A stretch of DNA of 7,246 nt from an uncultured Lachnospiraceae bacterium (lineage in GTDB: Bacteria > Bacillota > Clostridia > Lachnospirales > Lachnospiraceae): the NCBI GenBank assembly GCA_947177925.1, contig CAMWWJ010000168.1:1-7246 (forward strand). The letters are read 5' to 3'. The notes beneath the pieces were generated by a model, which saw only the letters and a program-made list of their open reading frames with translations, had not been told where the DNA came from and made no database searches. A program made the position numbers and the translations under genes. Within the stretch, counting starts at the first letter, position 1; each line of letters opens with the position of its first letter. Below are positions 1-6,141 of the stretch, one piece after another.

Positions 1-1175
1 CCAGTCGCCAGCTCAATCCCTGATGCTGCCGCGCGGGCAGGTACGATGTGCCCGCCCCCGATGTTTATTTCTACGTGTCCCGTGGTGTATACGATATCTC
101 CAGGCTGTGCATTGGCAAGACCGCCAACGTCTGTTCCTACACCTCTAAGAGCGCCTGATGAATGGGGAAGGCCAACACCAAAGTTTGCATATACGCTCAT
201 AACGAAACCTGAACAGTCTGTTCCGTTTGTTAAACTGGAACCACCATATACATATGGATTACCTACGAACTGGCAGGCAAAGTTTGCTACTGCAGAACCT
301 CTTCCGCTTCCGCCTACTGCTGCACCGCCGCCGGAACTCTTCTTGGATGATTTGGAAGAGGAACCTTCCTTTTTAGCTGCTGCTGCATTTGCTCTTTCTC
401 TTTCTTCCGCTTCCTTTGCCAGTCTGGCTTCCTCTTCTGCCCTTGACTCTGCTTTTACAAACTCGGTAGAAAGTGTTACAAATTCACCGGAAACATATCC
501 ATCTCCTTCTTCTACGGATACTTTTACCCAGTCTTCTATTGCACCTTCCTCTGTTACAATCAATTCATCTTCAATCGGAACCATTCCAATTACACTGGAA
601 TCGGTTGTTGCATCTTCTCTTACAAATAAGGTAGTAGTATTTACCGTGGCAATTCTCTTACCTACCTTTCCTGCAAGCTCTACTGCTTCATCACCGGTAA
701 CTACATATTCTGCTTTTACATAACCCTTAACACTGCCGGATTCAATTAAATACCATCCGCCTTCTGCTTCGGAAACAAAGTTTCCTACGGATTCGTTATA
801 AAGCTTTCCTACTATCTCACTTTCTTCACTTGCTTCGCTTCTAACATTTACATAATCATTTACCTGGGCAATTACCAGATTGGAATAATCTTCTTCAGCC
901 TCTGCTGCTACGATAGCGCTTACATCACCAGCCACAACGTCCTTTGCACTGGCTGTTGCACCTACGGATAACTCTACATGCTCTAAAGCCTGTTCATGTT
1001 CTGCTTCTTTTTGCGCTACTTCCTTTTCAACCTCTTTTATGGAGCTGCCTTCATTTAAAACCACTGCTGCTCCCGCTGCCGGAAGTCCGGCTGCCTGTAT
1101 GCTCAAAGTAGTATTTGAAATTGCTACTGTCGTCACCAAAACACATGCTGCAATTTTTACACTTTTGTTTTTCAT
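1..1175 (-). CDS. Secreted NlpC/P60 peptidoglycan endopeptidase with two SH3 domains (C-terminus cut by window edge)
   Basis: The product is an exported cell-wall hydrolase; this family cleaves peptide bonds in the peptidoglycan stem. 391 residues are visible. Residues 1-29 form a signal peptide (MKNKSVKIAA start, hydrophobic core, probable cut after SIQA or SIQAA). An Ala/Glu-rich helical stretch follows (about 40-95), then two bacterial SH3 domains (about 100-160 with NVRSEAS, and about 173-237 with FVREDAT). A charged coiled-coil-like segment (241-270) and a Ser/Lys/Gly linker (271-294) lead to the NlpC/P60 domain from about 295. The catalytic motif TDCSGFV places the nucleophile at Cys321, and GHV gives His367. 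The third catalytic position, normally His in a VHAS-like motif, is Pro379 (VPAR). The ATG at 1173-1175 follows GGAGG by 5 nt. Two SH3 domains would hold the enzyme on the wall. The gene has its own strong promoter. The family is certain; the activity of this copy is doubtful if the Pro is real. Confidence 0.94.
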   Translation of the reverse strand, partial: MKNKSVKIAACVLVTTVAISNTTLSIQAAGLPAAGAAVVLNEGSSIKEVEKEVAQKEAEHEQALEHVELSVGATASAKDVVAGDVSAIVAAEAEEDYSNLVIAQVNDYVNVRSEASEESEIVGKLYNESVGNFVSEAEGGWYLIESGSVKGYVKAEYVVTGDEAVELAGKVGKRIATVNTTTLFVREDATTDSSVIGMVPIEDELIVTEEGAIEDWVKVSVEEGDGYVSGEFVTLSTEFVKAESRAEEEARLAKEAEERERANAAAAKKEGSSSKSSKKSSGGGAAVGGSGRGSAVANFACQFVGNPYVYGGSSLTNGTDCSGFVMSVYANFGVGLPHSSGALRGVGTDVGGLANAQPGDIVYTTGHVEINIGGGHIVPARAAASGIELAT

Positions 1176-1180
1176 TTTTT

Positions 1181-1185
1181 CCTCC
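1181..1185 (-). promoter_or_regulatory. Ribosome binding site of the NlpC/P60 gene
   Basis: GGAGG on the minus strand lies 5 nt upstream of the ATG at 1173-1175. It fixes this start, which also gives a full signal peptide. Confidence 0.85.
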
Positions 1186-1210
1186 AATTTATTAATCCGA
1201 GTTCACATTT

Positions 1211-1227
1211 GTTACAAAATTGTTACA
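1211..1227 (-). promoter_or_regulatory. Candidate WalR (YycF) binding site
   Basis: The minus strand reads TGTAAC-AATTT-TGTAAC. This is an exact match to the WalR consensus TGTWAH-N5-TGTWAH, with two identical half-sites. WalRK is the two-component system that controls cell-wall hydrolases in Firmicutes, and the gene downstream is such a hydrolase. The site lies about 5-21 nt after the predicted transcription start, a position more compatible with repression or modulation than with classical upstream activation. The match is seen directly; the regulator is inferred. Confidence 0.6.
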
Positions 1228-1234
1228 TCTGTAG

Positions 1235-1263
1235 ACAAATATAACATCGTACGTAATATTTGT
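1235..1263 (-). promoter_or_regulatory. 29-bp inverted repeat spanning the NlpC/P60 promoter (operator-like)
   Basis: On the minus strand the arms are ACAAATATTAC and GTTATATTTGT, separated by 7 bp (GTACGAT). They pair at 10 of 11 positions. The dyad starts inside the -35 hexamer and covers all of the -10 hexamer, so a protein bound here would exclude RNA polymerase. The regulator is unknown. Confidence 0.5.
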
Positions 1264-1266
1264 CAA
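1238..1266 (-). promoter_or_regulatory. SigA-type promoter of the NlpC/P60 gene
   Basis: The minus strand has TTGACA (1261-1266, perfect -35), a 17-bp spacer, and TATATT (1238-1243, 5 of 6 matches to TATAAT). The start of transcription would fall near 1231, giving a leader of about 55 nt before the ATG. This is the strongest promoter in the window, so the hydrolase need not depend on transcription from trxB. Confidence 0.85.
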
Positions 1267-1308
1267 CCCGGTTGTAACAATAAATTAAGGAAAAAATAAA
1301 GAAAAAAA

Positions 1309-2229
1309 TTATAAAGTCATCAAATATTTTTCGCTGCTTGCAATAGAGCTGGCCCCATCTGCCACTGCCGTCACGATTTGGCGCAGTTCCTTCGTCCTGA
1401 GGTCCCCTGCCGCAAATATGCCTGGATGGCTGGTTTCACAGGTTTCTCCCGCCTTGATATATCCCTTTTCATCCATATCCACAAGTCCTTTAAAAAGCTC
1501 CGTATTGGGATTCATCCCTACCGCAATAAAAACTCCGGAAACTTTCAGGGCAGTTTTCTCCTTTGTTTCTTTATTATATAGCTCCAGGGCTTCTACCATG
1601 TCTTCTCCCTGAATCTGTTCCACCGTAGTATTCCATAGAATTTCCACATTGGAAAGCTTTAATAAGGTCTCCTGCAGTCTTTTGGCAGCCCTGAGCTTAT
1701 CCCTTCTATGAATCAAATACACCTTCTCACAGCCTCTTGCCAAAAATATAGCATCTTCTACCGCCACATCCGAGCCACCTACTACGGCTACGGTCCGGTT
1801 TCTGAAAAAAGCTCCGTCGCAGGTAGCACAATAAGAAACCCCCATTCCAGAAAGCTCCTCTTCCCCCTTTACCATGAGCTTTGCATGAGAGGCTCCGGTT
1901 GCAAGAATAAGGGACTTTCCTATATAATTGCCCTCTTCTGTTTCAACCAGCTTAAATTTTCCCTGATCTATTACCTTTTTTACCGTACCGGACTTGACCG
2001 TGACTCCCAAATGCTCTCCATGCTCTTGAAACTTCGTTCCAAGCTCAAGGCCGCTGATAGAAGAAAAGCCCAGATAATTCTCCACCTCGTAGGTATTTAA
2101 AATCTGTCCACCTGCCATACCCGACTTTTCCAGTACCAGTACGGAAAGTCCTGCCCGGATTCCGTATACAGCCGCCGACATTCCTGCCGGTCCGGCTCCT
2201 ATAATAATGACATCATATGCTTTATCCAT
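1309..2229 (-). CDS. trxB: Thioredoxin-disulfide reductase (NADPH)
   Basis: This cytoplasmic flavoenzyme passes electrons from NADPH through FAD and a redox-active disulfide to thioredoxin. The 306 residues are the normal family length. The N-terminal FAD-binding motif is GAGPAG at 11-16, followed by the conserved GGQ at 40-42. The redox pair is CATC at 134-137, directly followed by Asp. The NADPH domain holds HRRDKLRA at 174-181, the Arg set that marks NADPH use. The C-terminal FAD motif is GIFAAGD at 270-276, followed by RTKELRQ and ADGA. The nucleotide-binding loop reads GGSDVA (151-156) where most members have GGGxSA or GGGxTA, so the second conserved Gly is Ser. The start is supported by GGAGG 7 nt upstream. 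No thioredoxin gene is adjacent. A ferredoxin-dependent relative is unlikely because the HRR motif is kept. Confidence 0.95.
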   Translation of the reverse strand: MDKAYDVIIIGAGPAGMSAAVYGIRAGLSVLVLEKSGMAGGQILNTYEVENYLGFSSISGLELGTKFQEHGEHLGVTVKSGTVKKVIDQGKFKLVETEEGNYIGKSLILATGASHAKLMVKGEEELSGMGVSYCATCDGAFFRNRTVAVVGGSDVAVEDAIFLARGCEKVYLIHRRDKLRAAKRLQETLLKLSNVEILWNTTVEQIQGEDMVEALELYNKETKEKTALKVSGVFIAVGMNPNTELFKGLVDMDEKGYIKAGETCETSHPGIFAAGDLRTKELRQIVTAVADGASSIASSEKYLMTL

Positions 2230-2236
2230 CTTCCTG

Positions 2237-2241
2237 CCTCC
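2237..2241 (-). promoter_or_regulatory. Ribosome binding site of trxB
   Basis: GGAGG on the minus strand lies 7 nt upstream of the ATG at 2227-2229. It confirms that start. Confidence 0.8.
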
Positions 2242-2282
2242 AATGCTGACTGTTTTCTATTGCCTGACATCTTAATATACCC

Positions 2283-2311
2283 ATTATACTCACTTTGTAT
2301 TTACTTTTCTA
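2283..2311 (-). promoter_or_regulatory. Probable SigA promoter of trxB
   Basis: The minus strand has a perfect TATAAT (2283-2288), a 17-bp spacer, and TAGAAA (2306-2311, 4 of 6 matches to TTGACA). The leader would be about 45 nt. The rest of the 178-bp gap (2230-2407) shows no other structure I can support. Confidence 0.6.
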
Positions 2312-2407
2312 TATGTTTTTATACTTTTTCACATAACGCTGTTTTTCCCAATGCCATAAATGATTGCCTAAGACGCCTGCATTTTTTACAATAACAGACT
2401 GCAGACC

Positions 2408-3109
2408 TTACCTGTCAAACAACGCACTTACCTCCATCTTATCAATGATTCCCTGTGCGTCCACTCCCGGATGTGTTACGTAAATACGGCAGACCTGTTC
2501 TACAAATTCACATTCTACTCCCAGCCGCTTTGCAATCAGTTCTACCTTTCGTCCAGCTCTCATCTCCCGGATAATGATTTCCACCACATGCTTCAAGCTG
2601 CCTTCTGCCACTCTCAAAGCATGCTTCTTTTCTTTATCCTTTGTCAGATCGATCTTTTCTATCTGAAACGCTCCCGTACTCTCCTCTATCTTAAGGAGCG
2701 CCATCGTTACAGGCTGTCCAAACCGCCTGGGACCACAACTTCCCGGATTTAAAAGAAAAATGCCCTCCTCTTTTTTCTCTTCATATTTATGGGAATGTCC
2801 ATATACAAATAAATCAACTCCGTCAAGATTCTGTTTCCTGTGCTTCTTATTGTGTACCATATAGATGTGTATACCAAATAAAGTGAGCTCCATCTCTATC
2901 GGCAGCTTTTCTGCCCACTCTTTATCATTATTTCCTCTTACCACATGAACCGGTGCGATTTCCTTAAGTTCATCTAATATTCTCTGACTGTTTATATCAC
3001 CACCATGTAAGATGACTTCACAGCCTGTCAGGATTTCTTTGACTTCAGGGCGAAGTAATCCATGTGTATCTGATAAAACAGCAATCTTATGTGTTACCTT
3101 CTTAAACAT
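2408..3109 (-). CDS. YfcE/MJ0936-type metallophosphoesterase with helical C-terminal extension
   Basis: The product is a cytoplasmic calcineurin-like phosphoesterase with a two-metal centre. All signature motifs are present in order: SDTHG (metal-binding Asp14 and His16), GGD (Asp38), GNND (59-62), His86, GHSH (104-107) and NPGS (121-124). Members of this family are phosphodiesterases of unsettled natural substrate. The catalytic domain ends near residue 155, the usual total length. This protein continues to 233 with a charged, mostly helical segment that contains a helix-turn-helix-like stretch (about 184-225, with IAKRLGVE and YVTHPGV). The ATG at 3107-3109 is the only standard start between an upstream in-frame TGA and residue 73. 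The purine-rich GGAAGG directly abuts the ATG, with a GGGG run 8-11 nt upstream, so initiation may be weak. No terminator separates it from the gene upstream (64 bp), so co-transcription is possible. Confidence 0.9.
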   Translation of the reverse strand: MFKKVTHKIAVLSDTHGLLRPEVKEILTGCEVILHGGDINSQRILDELKEIAPVHVVRGNNDKEWAEKLPIEMELTLFGIHIYMVHNKKHRKQNLDGVDLFVYGHSHKYEEKKEEGIFLLNPGSCGPRRFGQPVTMALLKIEESTGAFQIEKIDLTKDKEKKHALRVAEGSLKHVVEIIIREMRAGRKVELIAKRLGVECEFVEQVCRIYVTHPGVDAQGIIDKMEVSALFDR

Positions 3110-3173
3110 CCTTCCATCCCCGTCTCTGTCGTCTTCTCTTCACTCTATCACTCTGTCATATGATTCCAACTTA

Positions 3174-5672
3174 CTATTTTATGGTTACCTTCTTAATGCT
3201 GCTGTAGGCACTTTTGTATTCTTTCTTTCCTTTTGTGGCATATGACATTACCCGCACATAATAATTTCCCTTTTTTAGAACAGGCAGGCCAAGGCTGGTG
3301 CCCGTCACACGATACGTTTGTGTTTTCTTCTTCGTAAAAGAACGGGAGGTCGATACCTCAAGCTGATATCCACTTATCTCGTGAACCGAGGACATCGTGG
3401 CAATAAAGCCGGAGTTCTTTTTACTGACAGTAAGTTTTGGTTGTGCAGGAACAATAGAAAACGTGATTTTCTTTGTGCCCTTGTAATTGCCAATTCCTTG
3501 AATAGTGGCCGTGGCTTTTCCAATTTCCACATTATTATTATAAGTTACCGTATAGTCACGTCCCTTTTTCAGCTTTTCTGAATTATTTTTCATTGTAAGG
3601 GATAAGGTAACTTCTTCTCCCGTATATACCTTTGTTGCAGCATACTTGCAGGTTACCTTTCCGATTGATTGCGGGACAATATTATAAGTTACCGTTACAC
3701 TGCCCTTAAAATTTCCGATGCCTTTGATTTTTACAGTTGCCTTCCCCAATTTTTTATTCTTGGAGTAGGCAGCCTTGTAATCCTCGCCGCTTACCAGCTT
3801 ATATTTCTTATAGGTAATCTTAAAATTGTCTTTAATGTTCTCGCCTGCATAAGCAGTATTCGCCGATATTTTCACCCAGTTTTTTTTCAGTTCCCGTCTG
3901 GTTACCGGCACCTTGATGCTGACAACCGCGGTCTTGTATACGTTTGTATCCGCCGGCACGAACTGTGCGCGATAACCACTGTTACCATAGGAAGGCGTAA
4001 TACTGCCGTCCACCCACGACCATCCGGAAGGAAGCGTTATATCAGAAAGCTTATTCGTGGGAGAATAAACAATTCTTTTTACTGTGGGCAGTGTATATGC
4101 CGGTATCAGCTTCGGTACAAACGTCGTAGTAGAACCTACCAGTTCACCGGAGTAGGTATTGCCAACATAAGGGTTCTCTGCCTCTCCGACGCGGACAACC
4201 AGACGGCATCCAATATCCTCCCTTGTTATCTGGTAGGTCTGGGATGTAGCACCCTCGATAGGCACAGCATCACCGTCCTCCATAGACCAGGTCGGACTCT
4301 CTATTTTATCATCTGCATCGTCTTTTTCATCGTCAGTCTCGTCCGGGGCACTATCTACATCGTCCTCATCTTCATCACTGTCATCCGTTTCATCATATAC
4401 CTCATCCAGTGAAGTCTTATCCTCCTCTAAAGAAAGTCTGAACCACTGATAGGTAAGGGAGTTGACGCCTACAGATTTTAATTCAGTATCTGCAGTCAAT
4501 ATGCTGCCAACTTCAACAGTTCCCAATATCTGCACTTCTCCCTCTATTGTTGGAAGGTCGGTAGTAAATTCTGCTGACTCCCTTTTTGATTCATTTCCAA
4601 AATCATCCACCACAACAGCATATATTTTGTATTGTGTACTCGTTGAAAGACCTGTGATATTTATCGTTACCGAACTATTATTTCCTGCCCTTCCGGAACC
4701 TGACTTGCCAATGCCTAATTTGGCATTTTTCTGAATCTCTCCTGCATCCGGCTCCGTTTCCTCTGCCGGTACCACCATATAGTAATAAACACCTGCTTCA
4801 CTGCTGGTCAAATCTACATCCACCGAACCTCCTCCCACTGGCGTAGGCTGAAGTTTGATTTCCGGTTCTGTGATATCTTTATAAATCTCTTTTATTCTTT
4901 CTGTACAGTCAATTGCGCCTTTCGTGCTGTCATTCCGGTTAGAGCGCAGATAGTAAGAAATTTTTACCGGACCGTCTTGTTTATCCGCGATAGAAAACAC
5001 CATAGAATCGCTCCACAGAGGAGCATCCGTTTCTTCCGCTTCATTTCCTTCATAGGGCATGCTTCCGCCCCATGTGTAGGAATCCGTTTCGCATCTATCG
5101 CTGATCAGATATCCCTCCGGCGCAGTCAGCGTAACTTCGCAGCCGGATGTCTCTGCATCATTCTTGTTCACGTACTTTTTGTCATCCGCTATTTTTGCCT
5201 CTATGCCTGCAGGCACATGATACTCAAGTATTTTAAATGTCTGTGCATCCTTTGCCAAACGTACTGTGTCGCCGCTCACCACAAATTCTTGTTCGCCAGG
5301 CTTCTCGCTTTTCAGAGTGATTGACCAATCTTCCGTTATTTCCTTTTCTGTGCTTCCCTCATCATTGCCGGACACGGTAATCGTATAATGCTCACCCTCC
5401 AAAAGTCTCTTATTCTGTCCATAATACTTGGACAGTCCTCCAAACGGAATTATTTCAAACTCATCATTGGTAATATCTTCGCCTTCTTTAGAATCCTCAC
5501 CATCGGAGTCCTCCACATCGTCATCTCCGGGGACATCACCTTCGGATAGAATCATAATTTCGTTTTCCCCGCCGGTTCCATTCACAGCAGCTACAGCTGT
5601 CACATCTGAATTGACAAAAACAAGAATTGCTGCCAATAAAACAGCCATTGCCCTATCTAATTTCTTTTTCAT
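3174..5672 (-). CDS. Secreted multi-domain surface protein with FN3/Ig-like repeats and acidic tracts
   Basis: This 832-residue protein has no recognisable enzyme domain. Residues 1-29 are a signal peptide (MKKKLDRAMA start, hydrophobic core, AVAA end). An acidic tract follows (43-72), then an unassigned region (75-265). An FN3-like domain lies at about 268-372. An Ig-like domain follows (about 376-515), with GTVEVGSILTAD, LTYQWF and the late strand IEGATSQTYQIT; it is split by a 42-residue Asp/Glu-rich insert (416-457). A further beta-repeat covers about 522-592 (NKLSDITLPSG, FVPADTNVYK). Next come two copies of a GxDYxxxY...GKAT...GIGN(F/Y)KG...IVP repeat (605-667 and 679-742) and an FN3-like C-terminus (745-832). 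There is no LPXTG motif or C-terminal membrane segment, so it is released or held non-covalently. The start is supported by a strong AAAGGGGGT ribosome site. A structural or adhesive role is inferred only from architecture. Confidence 0.85.
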   Translation of the reverse strand: MKKKLDRAMAVLLAAILVFVNSDVTAVAAVNGTGGENEIMILSEGDVPGDDDVEDSDGEDSKEGEDITNDEFEIIPFGGLSKYYGQNKRLLEGEHYTITVSGNDEGSTEKEITEDWSITLKSEKPGEQEFVVSGDTVRLAKDAQTFKILEYHVPAGIEAKIADDKKYVNKNDAETSGCEVTLTAPEGYLISDRCETDSYTWGGSMPYEGNEAEETDAPLWSDSMVFSIADKQDGPVKISYYLRSNRNDSTKGAIDCTERIKEIYKDITEPEIKLQPTPVGGGSVDVDLTSSEAGVYYYMVVPAEETEPDAGEIQKNAKLGIGKSGSGRAGNNSSVTINITGLSTSTQYKIYAVVVDDFGNESKRESAEFTTDLPTIEGEVQILGTVEVGSILTADTELKSVGVNSLTYQWFRLSLEEDKTSLDEVYDETDDSDEDEDDVDSAPDETDDEKDDADDKIESPTWSMEDGDAVPIEGATSQTYQITREDIGCRLVVRVGEAENPYVGNTYSGELVGSTTTFVPKLIPAYTLPTVKRIVYSPTNKLSDITLPSGWSWVDGSITPSYGNSGYRAQFVPADTNVYKTAVVSIKVPVTRRELKKNWVKISANTAYAGENIKDNFKITYKKYKLVSGEDYKAAYSKNKKLGKATVKIKGIGNFKGSVTVTYNIVPQSIGKVTCKYAATKVYTGEEVTLSLTMKNNSEKLKKGRDYTVTYNNNVEIGKATATIQGIGNYKGTKKITFSIVPAQPKLTVSKKNSGFIATMSSVHEISGYQLEVSTSRSFTKKKTQTYRVTGTSLGLPVLKKGNYYVRVMSYATKGKKEYKSAYSSIKKVTIK
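3447..3638 (-). repeat. Second copy of a GxDY/GIGNYKG beta-repeat
   Basis: Residues 679-742 of the 832-residue protein repeat the pattern of residues 605-667: YTGE, then KGRDYTVTYNNN, GKATATIQGIGNYKG and a closing FSIVP. The similarity is clear at protein level but weak in the DNA, so the duplication is old. Confidence 0.7.
3672..3863 (-). repeat. First copy of the GxDY/GIGNYKG beta-repeat
   Basis: Residues 605-667 read YAGE, SGEDYKAAYSKN, GKATVKIKGIGNFKG and YNIVP, matching the second copy position by position. This repeat type is typical of large secreted proteins of Clostridia. Confidence 0.7.
4302..4427 (-). other. Acidic (Asp/Glu-rich) insert inside an Ig-like domain
   Basis: This segment encodes residues 416-457 of the 832-residue protein, of which about half are Asp or Glu, in runs such as ETDDSDEDEDDVD. 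The DNA is a degenerate repeat of GAT/GAC/GAA codons. It falls between the LTYQWF strand and the IEGATSQTYQIT strand of one domain, where related domains have a short loop. Possible roles are cation binding or a flexible solvent-exposed loop. Confidence 0.75.
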
Positions 5673-5681
5673 TTCTTATTT

Positions 5682-5690
5682 ACCCCCTTT
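5682..5690 (-). promoter_or_regulatory. Ribosome binding site of the 832-residue surface protein
   Basis: AAAGGGGGT on the minus strand lies 9 nt upstream of the ATG at 5670-5672. It supports that start, which also yields a complete signal peptide. Confidence 0.8.
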
Positions 5691-5762
5691 CTCTTTTCTC
5701 CAGGCATTTGCAAAATTATCCAAATACCGGTTGCATAATATAGACAGTCACTCTTATTTTTT

Positions 5763-5791
5763 ATCATATTGTAAATGAACCGAAAATACAA
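5763..5791 (-). promoter_or_regulatory. Probable promoter of the 832-residue surface protein
   Basis: The minus strand has TTGTAT (5786-5791, 3 of 6 matches to TTGACA), a 17-bp spacer, and TATGAT (5763-5768, 5 of 6 matches to TATAAT). The leader would be about 85 nt. A perfect 7-bp dyad, TATTGTA and TACAATA with a 13-bp loop (5767-5793), overlaps it. The flanking sequence is very AT-rich, so chance matches are possible. Confidence 0.5.
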
Positions 5792-5856
5792 TAAGTTTTT
5801 TGTTTTTTTCTGTTTATAACAATCCGACTTTGACTTTCGGCGCTTAAGCTGTCAGG

Positions 5857-5919
5857 TTAATAAATACGAAATGCCAGCATGACAACTGCCAATGCCAGCA
5901 TTCCGATGATTTTATACAT
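5857..5919 (-). CDS. Possible tiny hydrophobic peptide (20 residues)
   Basis: An ATG at 5917-5919 opens a 20-codon frame, MYKIIGMLALAVVMLAFRIY, ending in TAA at 5857-5859. The middle would make one short membrane segment, and the codons just upstream in the same frame are Lys/Arg-rich. An 11-bp direct repeat (AATGCCAGCAT on the plus strand, 5870-5880 and 5891-5901) encodes the repeated Met-Leu-Ala. There is no good ribosome site, and an in-frame stop closes the frame upstream. It could be a small membrane peptide, a lost C-terminal anchor of the upstream gene, or chance. Confidence 0.15.
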   Translation of the reverse strand: MYKIIGMLALAVVMLAFRIY

Positions 5920-5947
5920 AGCTATGTTTTTCCGTTCTTTGTTCCAC

Positions 5948-6141
5948 TTATTGTATCTTAATCTTTACTTTCGCCTTTTTATTACTGCCATCTGTGGCTG
6001 TAGCTGTAATTGTAACTTTCTTGCCCTTTCCAGCCTTTCTAGCAGTTACTTTGCCGGACTTGTTGACAGTGGCATATTTGGTGTTAAAGCTGCTCCACTT
6101 TAAGGTCTTATTAGCGTTGATTGACTTCCACGTCCAGTTTT
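5948..6141 (-). pseudogene. Frame-displaced second half of the Big_2 domain of the DUF6273 protein
   Basis: Below the frameshift, the minus strand continues an uninterrupted reading in another frame, to TAA at 5948-5950. It reads NKTLKWSSFNTKYATVN, then SGKVTARKAGKGKKVTITA and finally KVKIKIQ. This is the standard second half of a Big_2 Ig-like domain, and it completes the half that the upstream frame begins (LTITAPSKKL to AEPENA). The two frames therefore belong to one gene. A one-base deficit in the DNA, for example in the T4 run at 6138-6141, would explain the break. Confidence 0.8.

Noticed and set aside
46..723. Open frame of 225 codons on the plus strand
   Set aside because: It is antisense to the NlpC/P60 gene, whose protein is unmistakable. 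The plus-strand product is low-complexity (Ser/Thr/Pro/Ala), as expected from the complement of Glu/Ala/Val-rich codons, and has no ribosome site.
1280..1311. T-rich run just after the trxB stop as an intrinsic terminator
   Set aside because: The minus strand has several T runs here, but no GC-rich hairpin precedes them. Only a weak A/T palindrome is visible, so a terminator is not supported.
3110..3173. Promoter for the phosphoesterase gene in the 64-bp gap
   Set aside because: TTGGAA and TAGAGT with a 16-bp spacer match only 4 of 6 positions each. This is too weak to call, and readthrough from the upstream gene is equally likely.
3669..4412. Open frame of 247 codons on the plus strand
   Set aside because: It is antisense to the 832-residue surface protein, with no recognisable domain and no ribosome site. 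The long frame follows from the codon use of the opposite strand.
5820..5860. Possible terminator after the DUF6273 gene
   Set aside because: The palindrome GCTTAAGC and some short inverted matches occur here, but no stable stem followed by a T run on the minus strand was found.
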